The notes under the pieces are model-generated. The model had not been told where the DNA came from. It worked only from the letters and a program-made list of their open reading frames with translations, and did no database searches. DNA of 64,000 nucleotides from Acuticoccus sp965213555 (lineage in GTDB: Bacteria > Pseudomonadota > Alphaproteobacteria > Rhizobiales > Amorphaceae), in NCBI RefSeq assembly GCF_965213555.1, contig NZ_OZ243890.1, forward strand, positions 2,294,001-2,358,000, read 5' to 3'. Position 1 is the stretch's first letter; each line of letters starts with the position of its first letter. A program made the position numbers and the translations under genes. Of the stretch, positions 51,214-61,151 are shown in pieces.

Positions 51214-54200
51214 TGCGCTTCGACCGGCTCCACCTCCTGCGCTACGGCCCGTTCACGGACCGCCGCCTTGTCTTCTCGCCCGAGGCCTCCCTCCACATCG
51301 TCTACGGCGCGAACGAGGCGGGCAAGTCCTCCGCGCTCGCGGCGATCGCCGACCTCCTGTTCGGCTTCGAGCGCTCCGTCAGCAACAACTTCGTCCACAA
51401 GGCGCCAGGCGCTGCGCGTCGGCGCGGCCCTGTCCGTGCGCTCCGGACAGACGCCTCGCGTTTCGCCGCCGCCGCGGGCGCAAGGACACCTTGCTCGCCG
51501 ACGCCGATCACGAGAGCGCGCTGCAGGAGGACGCGCTCGCGCCCTACATCGGCAGGCTCTCGCGCGAGGTGTTCAGCCGCGCGTTCGGGCTCAACTCCGA
51601 GCGCCTTCGCCGAGGCGCGGACGAAATGCTGCACCCGGGCGGAGAGATCGGCGCGGTCATGATGGCGGCTGCGGCCGGCCTCACCGGGCTGACCGCGCTG
51701 TCGACGACGCTGGAGTCGGAGGCGGAGGAGCTTTACGGGCCGAAGAAGTCCAAGCGACGCTTCTACCAGGCGCAGAACCGGCACAACGACGCTGCCTCGG
51801 CCGAGCGCGACGGCGACACTCAACGCGGCCGCTTGGCGCGAACTTGGTGAGAAGGTCGAGGGGGCGAGGCGCCGGCTCGACGATGTAGAAGGGGAGAGCA
51901 GGCGCGTCCTTGCCCGGCAGGAATGGCTTCGCACGGTGCTGAGCGTGCGCGCGGTTATGGTCGAGATCGACGCCGCGGAGGCAACGCTGAAGACGCACCG
52001 CGACCTCGGCGGGCTCGCCGAGGGGCTGCCGCTGGCAATCGACGAGCTCATGGCGAAGCGAACGTTGGCCCAGGGGAAGGTCGAGGCGGCTGAAGAGGAG
52101 GTCGAGAAGCGCCGACGAGCGTTGGAGGGGATCGCTGTCAACGGGACCATCCTCGCGCGGGCGGGCGACATCGCCGACGTCCATTCGAGGAAGGGTGCCT
52201 ACGAGGCCGACATCGCGGCGCTGCCCGACGCCGACGTTGAGCTCGCCGAAGCGGAGCGTAACCTTACCGAGCTCTTCGACCGCCTCGAGCTGACCAGCGA
52301 CGACGCCGGCCGCCGGCCGTCCGACGCCACCCTCGTGCGGGCCGAAGTCCTCCTGAAGGCGGCGAAGGAGCGGACCGTCCGGCGGGAGAGGGCGCTGGAA
52401 CGGCACGACGAGGCGGTCCGCCAGCTCGCCGAGCCAGACAGCGCCTGTGGAGGTCACCTGCTCAACCCCGCGGACGCACGGGCGGACTTCAAGTCGCTGC
52501 AGGCCATCCTGCTAAGGCTGGCGGGGCGGGCCGAGCTGATCGAGGAGCGGTCGCGCCAGCGTCGCGACCTTGCCGAGAAGGTCGCAGCGCTCAAGCCGCC
52601 CGTGAAGGTGGAGCAGCTGTTCGGCACCGCGCTGCCGTCGCTCGAGGCGCTCGAGGCCAGCGGGCCCGGATCGAGGAACAGAAGGCCGAGCTCAACACGT
52701 CGAGCGAGCGGCTCGACGGAACGCGCCGGGAGCGCGATGAAGCGAAGCGCGAGATCGCGGCGATGGAGGGGGGTGGGACGATCCCGAGCCCGGCCGTCCT
52801 CGCCGCGGCGCGCCGCTCCCGCGACGCGGCCTTCGAGCGCGTGGCTGACCACGTCAGTGGCGCAGCCCTCCTGTCCGAGGTCGAGGCAGTCGTCGCCATC
52901 GAGGAGGCGCGCGGCGCCATGCGTGAGGCGGACCGGCTCGCCGATCAGTCCCTTGCGGAGGCCAGCCGCGTTGCCAGGCACGTCCAGCTCGTAGAGAAGG
53001 AACGTCGCCTCTCCCACGACATCTTGGCACGACAGGACGACCTCGCTGCGCTGCGGACGGCCTATGCGCTGTCGCTCGAGGAGGCCGCCGCCCCGTTCCG
53101 CTCCATCGGCGTCGATCCCCCCCCGGACCCAACGCAGATGGTCGAATGGCGCCGCGGCGCCGACGATGTTCGCAAGCTGCACGAGGCGGCCCAACGCATC
53201 GACGACCGGCTAGCAGCCCTCTCGCAGGAGGAGTGCGATGTCAGGACGGCGCTGGGCGCCATCGCCGACAAACTCGCGATGGCGCCTGCGACGCTCCCCG
53301 TCGCGGCGTTCGCCGACAAAATCGAGGGGCGCATCGCCGAGCTCGAAGAGGCCTGGGCCGTGCACCGGGCGAAGGCGGCGCTGCGCCGCCATCACGAGGC
53401 AGCGATGCAGGCCGCAACGGAGACCCTGGACGAGGTTGCAACGCAGGAGCGCGCAGCCGCTGGCGACCTCGCAGTTATCGCCGGTGCGCTCGGCGCGCGC
53501 GACGGCGCGCGATGGGAGGAGGTCGTAGCCGTCGTCGCGCTGTGGCGCGAGCTGCCGGGACTGCGCGCGCTCCGTGAAAGGCGCGCCGATGCCGTGGAGG
53601 TGCTGCGCACCCGGTGCAAGGCCTTCGAGACGAAGGTCGCTGCGCTGTCGTGCGAACTCGGAGCGGACGACGACCTGACCGGGCTTGGAGCCGGCCCGCT
53701 CGCGTCGCGCCTCCATCGCTGCTCCGGCGAGGCGGCGACGGCGAAGGCGAGGCAGGAGGCCGCTCAGGCAGCGGTCGCGGAGGCCGAGGGCGCCTTGGGG
53801 CGCGCGCGCGAGGCCTGCGACGAGGTCGAGGTGGCGTGGCGTGAGGCATTAAGGCAGCTTCCGCAGACCGCCGATCCGACAGCCCTCGTGAACCGGCTGC
53901 GCGAGCGCGACGGGGCAAGGGCTATGCTCCACGACGCCCGTCGCCGGTTCGGCGGAATCGCACCTGGTGTCGGCGAGGCCGCGGTGCGCGCGGAGCTCGC
54001 GTGGAACGACGCCGCGGCGGTCGAGGTCGAGCTCACGCGGCTCGGCCTCGAGGCCCAGACCCATGCTGACCGCATCAAGGAGCATTACGCCGACTTCGAC
54101 GCCGCGCAGCGCGAGGCCAAGGCGCTCGCCGCCGCTCCCGGGGCGGAGGACGCGGCCTTCGCCAAGAACGCCGCCGCGACCGAGATGGCGGACATCGCGC

Positions 54201-54679
54201 GCCGCTGGACGGTGCTGAGGCTCGCCTCGACGATCCTTAAGGAGGCCGTCGAGCGGCAACGCAAGCGTCACAGCGCGCCGCTCCTGGAGCGTGCCGGTGG
54301 GCTCTTCGCCGCGATCACCAACCACGCCTTCGATGGCCTTACCCAGCGCTACGGCGAGGGCGACGTCCTGCAGCTCCTCGCCGTCCGGCGCGGCGAGCCG
54401 CTCCCCATCGCCGCGCTGTCCGACGGCACGCGCGACCAGCTTTACCTCGCCCTGCGCCTTGCCTTCGTGGAGGACTACGCCACACGCAACGAGCCCGCGC
54501 CGTTCATCGGCGACGACCTCTTCCAGACCTTCGACGACGACCGGACCGCCGCAGGGCTCGCCGCACTCGCCGAGATCGGCGGCACCGTGCAGCCGATCCT
54601 GTTCGCCCACCACAAGAGCGTGGTCGAGATCGCCCGCGGCCGGCTCGGCAACTCGGTCGACGTCATCGCGCTCGACTGA
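51213..54679 (+). pseudogene. yhaN: YhaN-like SMC/Rad50-type ATPase with four frameshifts
   Basis: The full-length product would have about 1150 residues. It starts with the AAA domain (RLHLLRYGPFTDRRLVFS, Walker A YGANEAGKSSALAA), has a long coiled-coil middle and ends with the signature ALSDGTRDQLYLALRLAF and Walker B-like FIGDDLFQTFDD. The reading frame changes at about 51406, 51453, 51815 and 52665, each shift leaving clear homology or coiled coil on both sides: VHKA, then QALRVGAALSVRSGQT, then LAFRRRRGRKDTLLADAD; and later ARIEEQKAELN. The damage looks recent, or could reflect sequencing error in homopolymers. Confidence 0.8.
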
Positions 54680-54734
54680 CGCGCGGTCCCCAAAGCGTGC
54701 TATCAGGGGGCGCCGGACACGAGGGGAGGGCCGC

Positions 54735-56000
54735 ATGGAGGTTCTGGAACGCCTGGTGGGCGACGTGGCGCTGCCACGCATGGCCCGCGTCAAGCAGCTG
54801 TTCGACGACGATCACATCGCCGACGTCGCGGGCGCCGTGACCCAGGCGATGGGCCGGGTCGACGACCGCATCCGCCCCGGGATGAGCATCGCGCTCGCGG
54901 TCGGCAGCCGTGGCCTCGCCGACCTGCCGACCCTCGTCTCAGCGACCGTCGCGGCGCTGAAGGCGCGCGGCGCCGAGCCGTTCATCGTGCCGGGCATGGG
55001 CTCCCACGGCGGCGCCACGGACGAGGGGCAGAAGAAGCTCCTCGCCGGCCTCGGCGTCACCGAGGAGAGCGCGGGCTGTCCGATCCGCTCGTCCATGGAG
55101 ACGGTCGAGCTCGGCGCCCTGCCGAACGGGCTGCCCGTCCTCATGGACGCCGAGGCGATGCAGGCGGACGGCATCGCGATCCTCAACCGCGTGAAGCCGC
55201 ACACGAGCTTCTCGGCGGAGATCGAGAGCGGCCTCGCCAAGATGATCTCCATCGGGCTCGGCAAGCAGCGCGGGGCGGAATCGTGCCACGCCATGGGCTT
55301 TGCCTACATGGCCGAGAACGTCCTGGAGATGGCGAAGATCAAGCTCGCCAAGGCGCCGTTCCTGTTCGGTGTGGCGAGCGTGGAGAACAGCTACGACCGG
55401 ATCTGCCGCGTCGAGGTGATCCCGGCCGAGGCGATCCTTTCGGAGGAGCCCGCGCTCCTTTCCGAGGCGCGGCGCCGCCTGCCGCGCATCATGTTCGACC
55501 CCCTCGACGTCCTCGTCATCGACCGCATGGGCAAGGAGTACTCGGGGACCGGGATGGACCCCAACATCACCGGCCGGGCGACGACGCCCTACCTCGCACC
55601 ACGGCTTCAGGTCGCCAAGATGGTCGTGCTCGACCTTGCCGGCACCTCGGGCAACGCCTGCGGCGTCGGGCTGGCCGACACGACGACGCGCAGGCTGTTC
55701 GACAAGATCGACTTCGTCTCGACCTACGCCAACCACCTGACGTCGACGACGCTGGGCGGGGCGAAGATCCCGATGATCATGGAGAACGACCGCCTCGCGA
55801 TCTACGCCGCCGCGAAGACCGCGAACGTCCTCGACCTCAAGGCGCTGCGCATGGTGCGCATCCCCAACACGCTCCACATCGGCGAGGTCCTGATCTCCGA
55901 GGCGCTGGTTCCCGAGGCCGAGGCGAACCCTGGCGTCGAGGTGGTGTCCGAGCCCGCGCCCTGGCGGTTCGACAACGCCGGCGAGCTCGCCGCCTTCTAG
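54735..56000 (+). CDS. LarA-family nickel-pincer enzyme (DUF2088), substrate unknown
   Basis: This 421-residue protein belongs to the lactate-racemase (LarA) superfamily. The candidate cofactor residues are conserved in RVKPHTSF (His), SGLAKMISIGLGK (Lys, 13 residues on) and ESCH (His, 16 residues after the Lys, the same Lys-His spacing as K184-H200 of Lactobacillus LarA). GMGSHGGATDEGQ carries another conserved His. The family is now known to include racemases and epimerases of many hydroxyacids; this one is clearly not the classic lactate racemase. GAGGGGAGGG lies before the ATG. The genes larC, larE and larB follow, making a complete cofactor cluster. Confidence 0.85.
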   Translation: MEVLERLVGDVALPRMARVKQLFDDDHIADVAGAVTQAMGRVDDRIRPGMSIALAVGSRGLADLPTLVSATVAALKARGAEPFIVPGMGSHGGATDEGQKKLLAGLGVTEESAGCPIRSSMETVELGALPNGLPVLMDAEAMQADGIAILNRVKPHTSFSAEIESGLAKMISIGLGKQRGAESCHAMGFAYMAENVLEMAKIKLAKAPFLFGVASVENSYDRICRVEVIPAEAILSEEPALLSEARRRLPRIMFDPLDVLVIDRMGKEYSGTGMDPNITGRATTPYLAPRLQVAKMVVLDLAGTSGNACGVGLADTTTRRLFDKIDFVSTYANHLTSTTLGGAKIPMIMENDRLAIYAAAKTANVLDLKALRMVRIPNTLHIGEVLISEALVPEAEANPGVEVVSEPAPWRFDNAGELAAF

Positions 56001-56002
56001 CC

Positions 56003-57151
56003 GTGGCGCTGCACGTCCACCTCGACGCCGTCGGCGGCGTCGCGGGCGACATGTTCGCCGCCGCGATGCTCGCCGCCCGCCCGGACCTTGCACCCCGTGT
56101 TCTCGCGGACTGCGCGGCCGCGCTGCCCGACGGGGCGGGGGAGGCGGAGCTGACCGATGGGACCGCGTCCGGCATCACCGGGCGTCGGCTGGCGCTGGTG
56201 CGGCGGTCCGCCGCGCGCAAGCCGGTCCAGCACGCGGACTTCGTGAGTCACATCGAGGGGGTGACGCTGTCTCCCGGCACGGCGGAGGCGGCGCTCGCCA
56301 TCCTCGCTCGCCTCGCCGCCGCCGAGGCGACGATCCATGGCGTCGCCCAGGAGGACGTCCACTTCCACGAGATGGCCGACTGGGACACGGTGCTCGACGT
56401 CGTCGCCGCGGGCTCCATCGCCGCCGCGCTCGGCGCCACCTGGAGCGTCTCGCCGCTGCCGTTGGGAGCCGGACTCGTGCGCGCGGCGCACGGGCTCCTG
56501 CCGGTGCCGGCGCCGGCCACGGCGGCGATCCTGACGGGCTACGACTGGCACGACGACGGCATCGCCGGCGAGCGCGTGACGCCGACCGGCGCAGCCATCG
56601 TCGCGCACCTCACCGGCGGCGCCGGCAACGGGACGCGACCGTCCGGACGGCTCGCCGCGGTCGGCCATGGGCTCGGCCGACGCACGCTGGACGGGGCGCC
56701 CAACGTCTTGCGTGCCCTGTTGCTCGAGCGCGAAGCGGCGTCGGCGGAGCGCATCGCCCTCATCGCGTTCGAGGTGGACGACATGACCGGCGAGGAGATC
56801 GCCGCCGCCGCCGACAGGCTCCGCGGCACGGAGGGCGTGCGGGACGTCACCCTCGTGCCCGCGCTCGGCAAGAAGGGCCGCCCGGTGCACCGCTTCGAGG
56901 TCCAAGCCGACCCCTCTGCGGCGGACCGCATCGCCGACGCCGCGTTCGCACAGACCTCGACTCTCGGCCTGCGCCGATGCGAGGTGCGCCGCGATACCCT
57001 CACACGCCATCAGGCGGTGTCCGGCGGGCTGAGGGTCAAGCACGCCCTGCGCCCCGGAGGCATCGTCACCGCGAAGGTCGAGCAGGACGACGTCGGCGAC
57101 CTTGCGACGCTCGCGGCCCGTCGCGAGGCTGCGCGGCAGGCTGAGCAGTGA
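56003..57151 (+). CDS. larC: Nickel-pincer cofactor nickel insertase LarC
   Basis: This 382-residue LarC has the family opening HVHLDAVGGVAGDMFAAAML, the metal-binding HFHEMADWDTVLDVV, RAAHGLLPVPAPATAAIL and the C-terminal IAFEVDDMTGEEIAAAADRL. LarC is the CTP-dependent enzyme that inserts nickel into the sulfur-modified precursor. Unlike in Lactobacillus, where a programmed frameshift joins LarC1 and LarC2, it is one continuous reading frame here. The GTG at 56003 starts two bases after the larA-like stop; larE overlaps its end. Confidence 0.93.
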   Translation: MALHVHLDAVGGVAGDMFAAAMLAARPDLAPRVLADCAAALPDGAGEAELTDGTASGITGRRLALVRRSAARKPVQHADFVSHIEGVTLSPGTAEAALAILARLAAAEATIHGVAQEDVHFHEMADWDTVLDVVAAGSIAAALGATWSVSPLPLGAGLVRAAHGLLPVPAPATAAILTGYDWHDDGIAGERVTPTGAAIVAHLTGGAGNGTRPSGRLAAVGHGLGRRTLDGAPNVLRALLLEREAASAERIALIAFEVDDMTGEEIAAAADRLRGTEGVRDVTLVPALGKKGRPVHRFEVQADPSAADRIADAAFAQTSTLGLRRCEVRRDTLTRHQAVSGGLRVKHALRPGGIVTAKVEQDDVGDLATLAARREAARQAEQ

Positions 57152-57936
57152 GCGCCGAGCAGCGCCTCGCGGCGGCGCTCAGCGACGCTGCGTGGACCAT
57201 CGCGGTGTCGGGCGGCGTCGACTCCATGACGCTCGCGACGCTCGCCCATCGCCGGCGGCCGGGAACCGTGAGGATGGTCCACGCGACCTCGCCGGCGGTG
57301 CCGTCGGAGGCGCGCCGGCGCGTCGAGGACCACGCCGCGGCCGAGGGCTGGCGGCTCGACGTGGTGGACGCCGGTGAGTTCGCCGACGCGAATTATCGGG
57401 CGAACCCGCACAATCGCTGCTACTTCTGCAAGTCGAGGCTCTACGGCGCGGTCGACGCAGTGCTCGCCGCATCCGGCGGTGGCCCCGTCGCCTCGGGCAC
57501 CAACACCGACGACCTCGGCGACGTGCGCCCCGGGCTCGCGGCGGCGGCGGAGCGCGGCGTGCGCCATCCGTTCGTGGAAGCCAGCATCGACAAGGCCGGC
57601 GTGCGCGCCCTCGCGGCCGCGAACGGGCTCGAGTTTGCCGCGCTGCCGGCGCAGCCGTGCCTTGCGAGCCGCGTCGAGACCGGCATCGCCATCGAGCCCG
57701 CGGACATGGCGTTCATCGACGCCCTTGAGACGCGATTGCGCGAGCTCGCAGGAGGGAGCGCGGCCGTGCGGGTGCGCCTGCGGGCGGCAGGCGCCGCGGT
57801 GGAGACCGACTGCGCTGAGGCACGCTGGCCGGCGCTGGAGGCGCTCGCCGCGGACGCCTGCCATGCCGCGAGGCGGCCGTTCCTCGGAGTCGAGCGCTAC
57901 CGCATGGGCTCGGCGTTCAAGCGGCCGGCGGGGTGA
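57148..57936 (+). CDS. larE: Pyridinium-3,5-bisthiocarboxylic acid mononucleotide synthase LarE (ATP-dependent sulfur transferase)
   Basis: This 262-residue PP-loop enzyme has the ATP-binding SGGVDSMTLATLAH and the typical NRCYFCKSRLYGAV and GTNTDDLGDVRPG segments. PCLASRVETGI carries the cysteine equivalent to C176, which in Lactobacillus LarE is sacrificed to donate sulfur to the cofactor. It activates the carboxylates of the LarB product and transfers sulfur. The GTG start overlaps the larC stop and larB overlaps its end. Confidence 0.92.
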   Translation: MSAEQRLAAALSDAAWTIAVSGGVDSMTLATLAHRRRPGTVRMVHATSPAVPSEARRRVEDHAAAEGWRLDVVDAGEFADANYRANPHNRCYFCKSRLYGAVDAVLAASGGGPVASGTNTDDLGDVRPGLAAAAERGVRHPFVEASIDKAGVRALAAANGLEFAALPAQPCLASRVETGIAIEPADMAFIDALETRLRELAGGSAAVRVRLRAAGAAVETDCAEARWPALEALAADACHAARRPFLGVERYRMGSAFKRPAG

Positions 57937-58610
57937 GCGAGGGCGCCGGCGCGGCCGCCGCGGTGATGGACTGGGACCGTGAGGCGCGCACTGGCCTCGC
58001 GGAGGCGGTGTACTGCGCCGGCAAGACGCCTGCGCAGGTCGATGCCATCGCTCTTGCAGCCCTCAACGAGGGGCGGCGCCTTCTCCTGACGCGGCTCGTG
58101 CCCGAGCGCCGCGCAGCGCTCTCGCCCCATGTTCGCGAGGCGCTCGACTACGACGCCATCTCCGCGACGGCGATCCTCGGCGATCCGGCGGCCGCGCGCC
58201 CCGGCTCGGTCGCGGTGGTCACCGGCGGCCTCGCCGACATGCCGGCGGCGACCGAGGCCACCCGCACGCTGGCCTTCCACGGCGCGACGGCGACGCTCGT
58301 GGCGGACGTCGGCGTCGCAGGGCTGTGGCGGCTCATGGCGCGGCTCGAAGAGATCCGTCGCGCCGACGTGGTGATCGCCGTCGCCGGCATGGAGGGCGCG
58401 CTGTTCTCGGTGCTCGCCGGCCTCGTCGCTGCGCCCGTCGTCGCGCTGCCGGTGTCCTGCGGCACCGGCGTTTCGGCGGGCGGACGGTTGGCGCTCGGCG
58501 CCGCGCTCGGAAGCTGCGCCCCCGGGCTCGTCGCGGTCAACATCGACAACGGCTTCGGCGCGGCGCAGGCCGCGCTGCGCATCCTCGCCCTGGCGCACCC
58601 GCCTCAGTAG
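57933..58610 (+). CDS. larB: Pyridinium-3,5-biscarboxylic acid mononucleotide synthase LarB
   Basis: This 225-residue carboxylase/hydrolase carries out the first step, carboxylating nicotinic acid adenine dinucleotide at C5 and cleaving the phosphoanhydride. It shows VAVVTGGLADMPAATEATRT, the adenine-binding AdeC/PurE-like turn, then VIAVAGMEGALFSVLAG, ALPVSCGTGVSAGGRLA with the catalytic Cys, and NIDNGFGAAQAALRI at the end. The GTG start overlaps the larE stop. Its 3' end overlaps the end of the convergent adh gene by seven bases. Confidence 0.92.
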   Translation: MSEGAGAAAAVMDWDREARTGLAEAVYCAGKTPAQVDAIALAALNEGRRLLLTRLVPERRAALSPHVREALDYDAISATAILGDPAAARPGSVAVVTGGLADMPAATEATRTLAFHGATATLVADVGVAGLWRLMARLEEIRRADVVIAVAGMEGALFSVLAGLVAAPVVALPVSCGTGVSAGGRLALGAALGSCAPGLVAVNIDNGFGAAQAALRILALAHPPQ

Positions 58611-59722
58611 AGGACGACCGAGCGGATCGATTCGCCGCTGTGCATGAGGTCGAAGCCGCGGTTGATCTCCTCGAGCGGCAGCGTGTGGGTGATGAGGTCG
58701 TCGATGTTGATCTTGCCGTCCATGTACCAGTCGACGATGCGCGGAACGTCGGTGCGGCCCCGCGCACCGCCGAACGCGGTGCCGCGCCAGACGCGGCCGG
58801 TGACGAGCTGGAAGGGGCGCGTCGCGATCTCCGCCCCCGCCGGCGCGACCCCGATGATGATGGATTCGCCCCACCCCTTGTGGGCGCACTCCAGCGCCTG
58901 GCGCATGGTCGCGACGTTGCCGATCGCCTCGAAGGAGTAGTCGACCCCGCCGTTCGTCATGTCGACGATGGCCTCCACCACCTTGTCTCGGCCGACGGCG
59001 TCCGGGTTGACGAAGTCGGTCATGCCGAACTTCCGGGCGAGCGGCACCTTGTCCTCGTTGAGGTCGACGCCGATGATGCGGTCCGCGCCCACCATGCGCG
59101 CGCCTTGGATGACGTTGAGCCCGATGCCGCCGAGGCCGAACACGGCAACGGTCGATCCGGGCTCCACCTTCGCCGTGTTGACCACCGCGCCGATGCCCGT
59201 CGTCACCCCACAGCCGATGTAGCAGACCTTGTCGAACGGCGCGTCGGGCCGGATCTTGGCGAGCGCGATCTCCGGCAGCACCGTGTAGTTGGAGAAGGTC
59301 GAGCAGCCCATGTAGTGCATGAGCGCGCGACCCTCGAGGCTGAAGCGGGACGTGCCGTCCGGCATCACGCCGCGGCCCTGCGTGCCGCGGATCTTCTGGC
59401 AAAGGTTGGTCTTGGGGTTGAGGCAGTACTCGCACTCGCGGCACTCGGGCGTGTAGAGCGGGATGACGTGGTCCCCCGCCGCGAGCGTCGTGACGCCCGG
59501 GCCGACCTCGACCACGACGCCGGCGCCCTCATGGCCGAGGATCGCCGGGAAGAGGCCCTCCGGATCCGCACCGGAGCGGGTGAACTCGTCGGTGTGGCAG
59601 ATGCCCGTGGCGTTCACCTCGACGAGGACTTCGCCCTCGCGCGGGCCCTCGACGTCCACCGTCGCAACCTCGAGGGGTCGGTCCGCCTCGAAGGCGACCG
59701 CGGCGCGGGACTTGATCGGCAT
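58604..59722 (-). CDS. Zinc-dependent alcohol dehydrogenase, class III / S-(hydroxymethyl)glutathione dehydrogenase
   Basis: This 372-residue MDR dehydrogenase has the catalytic zinc ligands in GICHTDEFTRSG (Cys) and LGHEGAGVVVEVG (His), the structural zinc cluster PECRECEYCLNPKTNLC with four cysteines, and the NAD-binding VAVFGLGGIGLNVIQGARM. This pattern matches FrmA/AdhC, which oxidises the formaldehyde-glutathione adduct. GGAGGAGCC lies before the ATG at 59722. It is divergent from the OhrR-like regulator. Formaldehyde could arise from C1 metabolism or from phosphonate use. Confidence 0.92.
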   Translation of the reverse strand: MPIKSRAAVAFEADRPLEVATVDVEGPREGEVLVEVNATGICHTDEFTRSGADPEGLFPAILGHEGAGVVVEVGPGVTTLAAGDHVIPLYTPECRECEYCLNPKTNLCQKIRGTQGRGVMPDGTSRFSLEGRALMHYMGCSTFSNYTVLPEIALAKIRPDAPFDKVCYIGCGVTTGIGAVVNTAKVEPGSTVAVFGLGGIGLNVIQGARMVGADRIIGVDLNEDKVPLARKFGMTDFVNPDAVGRDKVVEAIVDMTNGGVDYSFEAIGNVATMRQALECAHKGWGESIIIGVAPAGAEIATRPFQLVTGRVWRGTAFGGARGRTDVPRIVDWYMDGKINIDDLITHTLPLEEINRGFDLMHSGESIRSVVLY

Positions 59723-59860
59723 GGCTCCTCCTCGTGCCCTGGGTTGTGCTACGCGGGCGGTGCTTCCGCCTCGACGGCGGTAGCGCAACGGTACCGGCCC
59801 TGTGCGCAAGTCTCAGCACAGCATGTCGTCCTTGCATTGACCAACACGGCTCGCAATGGA

Positions 59861-60367
59861 ATGTTGCGTGCCGGCAACGTTGTTAGGGGCCGGACATTGC
59901 GCGACCTTTCGCTACGTCTCGACGATCAGCTCTGCTTCGCCCTGTACGCGGCCACGAACGCGGTCACCCGCGCCTACCGCCCCCTGCTGGCCCATCTCGG
60001 CCTCACCTACCCGCAGTACCTGGTGATGCTGGTGCTGTGGCAGGACGGGGCGCGGCCCGTCGGCCGCATCGCCGCTCGGCTGAAGCTCGGCCCAAGCGCC
60101 ATCGTGCCGCTGGTCGATCAACTCCAGCGCGCAGGCTTCGTCAGGCGGCGCAAGGACCAGGACGATCGACGTATGATCTTCGTCGAGCCCACCGCGGCGG
60201 GCCTCGAGCTCGAGGGGATGGCGGCGATGGCGCAGGAGACGGTCGCCTGCCGCACCGGACTCAGCGCGGCACACCTCGACGCGTTGCGCGACGAACTCAC
60301 TGCGCTGGCCGACCGGATAGCGGCGTCGTCGCAGACGCAAGAGCTGGCGACGGACGCAGTCAGCTGA
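59861..60367 (+). CDS. MarR-family regulator, OhrR-like
   Basis: This winged-helix protein of about 168 residues starts with RLDDQLCFALYAATNAVTRA, which carries the OhrR reactive cysteine; the Tyr partners include YRPLL and YPQYL. The wing RRKDQDDRRMIFVEPT is typical of MarR. OhrR proteins sense organic peroxides by oxidation of that Cys. I took the ATG at 59861; a TTG at 59897 is another option. Its 3' end overlaps fdhD by eight bases. It lies divergent from the adh gene, which could be its target. Confidence 0.82.
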   Translation: MLRAGNVVRGRTLRDLSLRLDDQLCFALYAATNAVTRAYRPLLAHLGLTYPQYLVMLVLWQDGARPVGRIAARLKLGPSAIVPLVDQLQRAGFVRRRKDQDDRRMIFVEPTAAGLELEGMAAMAQETVACRTGLSAAHLDALRDELTALADRIAASSQTQELATDAVS

Positions 60368-61151
60368 GGCAGAGGACCGAGCCGCCCCGCGCCAGCACAT
60401 AGAGCGGCAGCCCCACGGAGCGCGCGCGGTCGATGGCGAGGGTGGTCGGCGCCGACGGGGCGACGAGCGCGCCAAGCCCGGCGGTCGCGGCCTTCTCCAC
60501 CAGCTCGTAGCTGCACCGCGAGGTCACGATCGCGAGGTGGTCGCCATCGAGCGCAACTCGCGCCCGTGCGCCGATCGCCTTGTCGAGGGCGTTGTGCCGG
60601 CCGACGTCCTCACGGACGATGAGCAGCCGCCCGGTGACGTCGGCGATCGCCGCCGCGTGCGTCCCGCCGGTCGACCGGCCGAGGCTCTGATGCGTCGCCA
60701 ACGCCTCGAGCGCCGCACCGACGGCCTCGGGCGAGGGCGCGAGGGGGCGCGAGACGGTGGGGAGCACACGCGCCAGCCGCTCCAGGCTCTCCACGCCGCA
60801 CAGGCCGCAGCCCGACTCGGCGACCCTGCGCCGCGACCGCTCCAGGACGCTGGCCGGTGCCTCGTCCGGGGAGAGGCGCGCGCGCACGATGTAGCCGAGC
60901 GGCGTCTGGGCTGCGTCCACCTCGCGGATGGGGGCGTGCCGCGGCGTGAGCCGCTCGGCGATGGCGAATCCAACGGCGAAGTCGGCGAGGTCGGCGGGCG
61001 TCGCCATCATCACCGCGTAGGCGAGGCCGTCGAACTCGAACGCCACCGGCGCCTCGACCGGCACGGCGCGGCGCTCGGGAATGTCGCCGCGCCCGTCCGC
61101 GTGCCGCCGCACGAAGTCCTGGGCACGCGATCCGGCGCCCGGAGGCGTCAC
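60360..61151 (-). CDS. fdhD: Formate dehydrogenase accessory sulfurtransferase FdhD
   Basis: This 263-residue FdhD has the CxxC motif in ESGCGLCGVESL, whose cysteines carry the persulfide moved from IscS to the bis-MGD cofactor. It also has VREDVGRHNALDKAIGA and TSRCSYELVEKAA. It is needed for active formate dehydrogenases; none is seen in the window. The GTG at 61151 overlaps the hemF stop, so fdhD is the last gene of a trmL-hemF-fdhD operon. Confidence 0.92.
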   Translation of the reverse strand: MTPPGAGSRAQDFVRRHADGRGDIPERRAVPVEAPVAFEFDGLAYAVMMATPADLADFAVGFAIAERLTPRHAPIREVDAAQTPLGYIVRARLSPDEAPASVLERSRRRVAESGCGLCGVESLERLARVLPTVSRPLAPSPEAVGAALEALATHQSLGRSTGGTHAAAIADVTGRLLIVREDVGRHNALDKAIGARARVALDGDHLAIVTSRCSYELVEKAATAGLGALVAPSAPTTLAIDRARSVGLPLYVLARGGSVLCLS

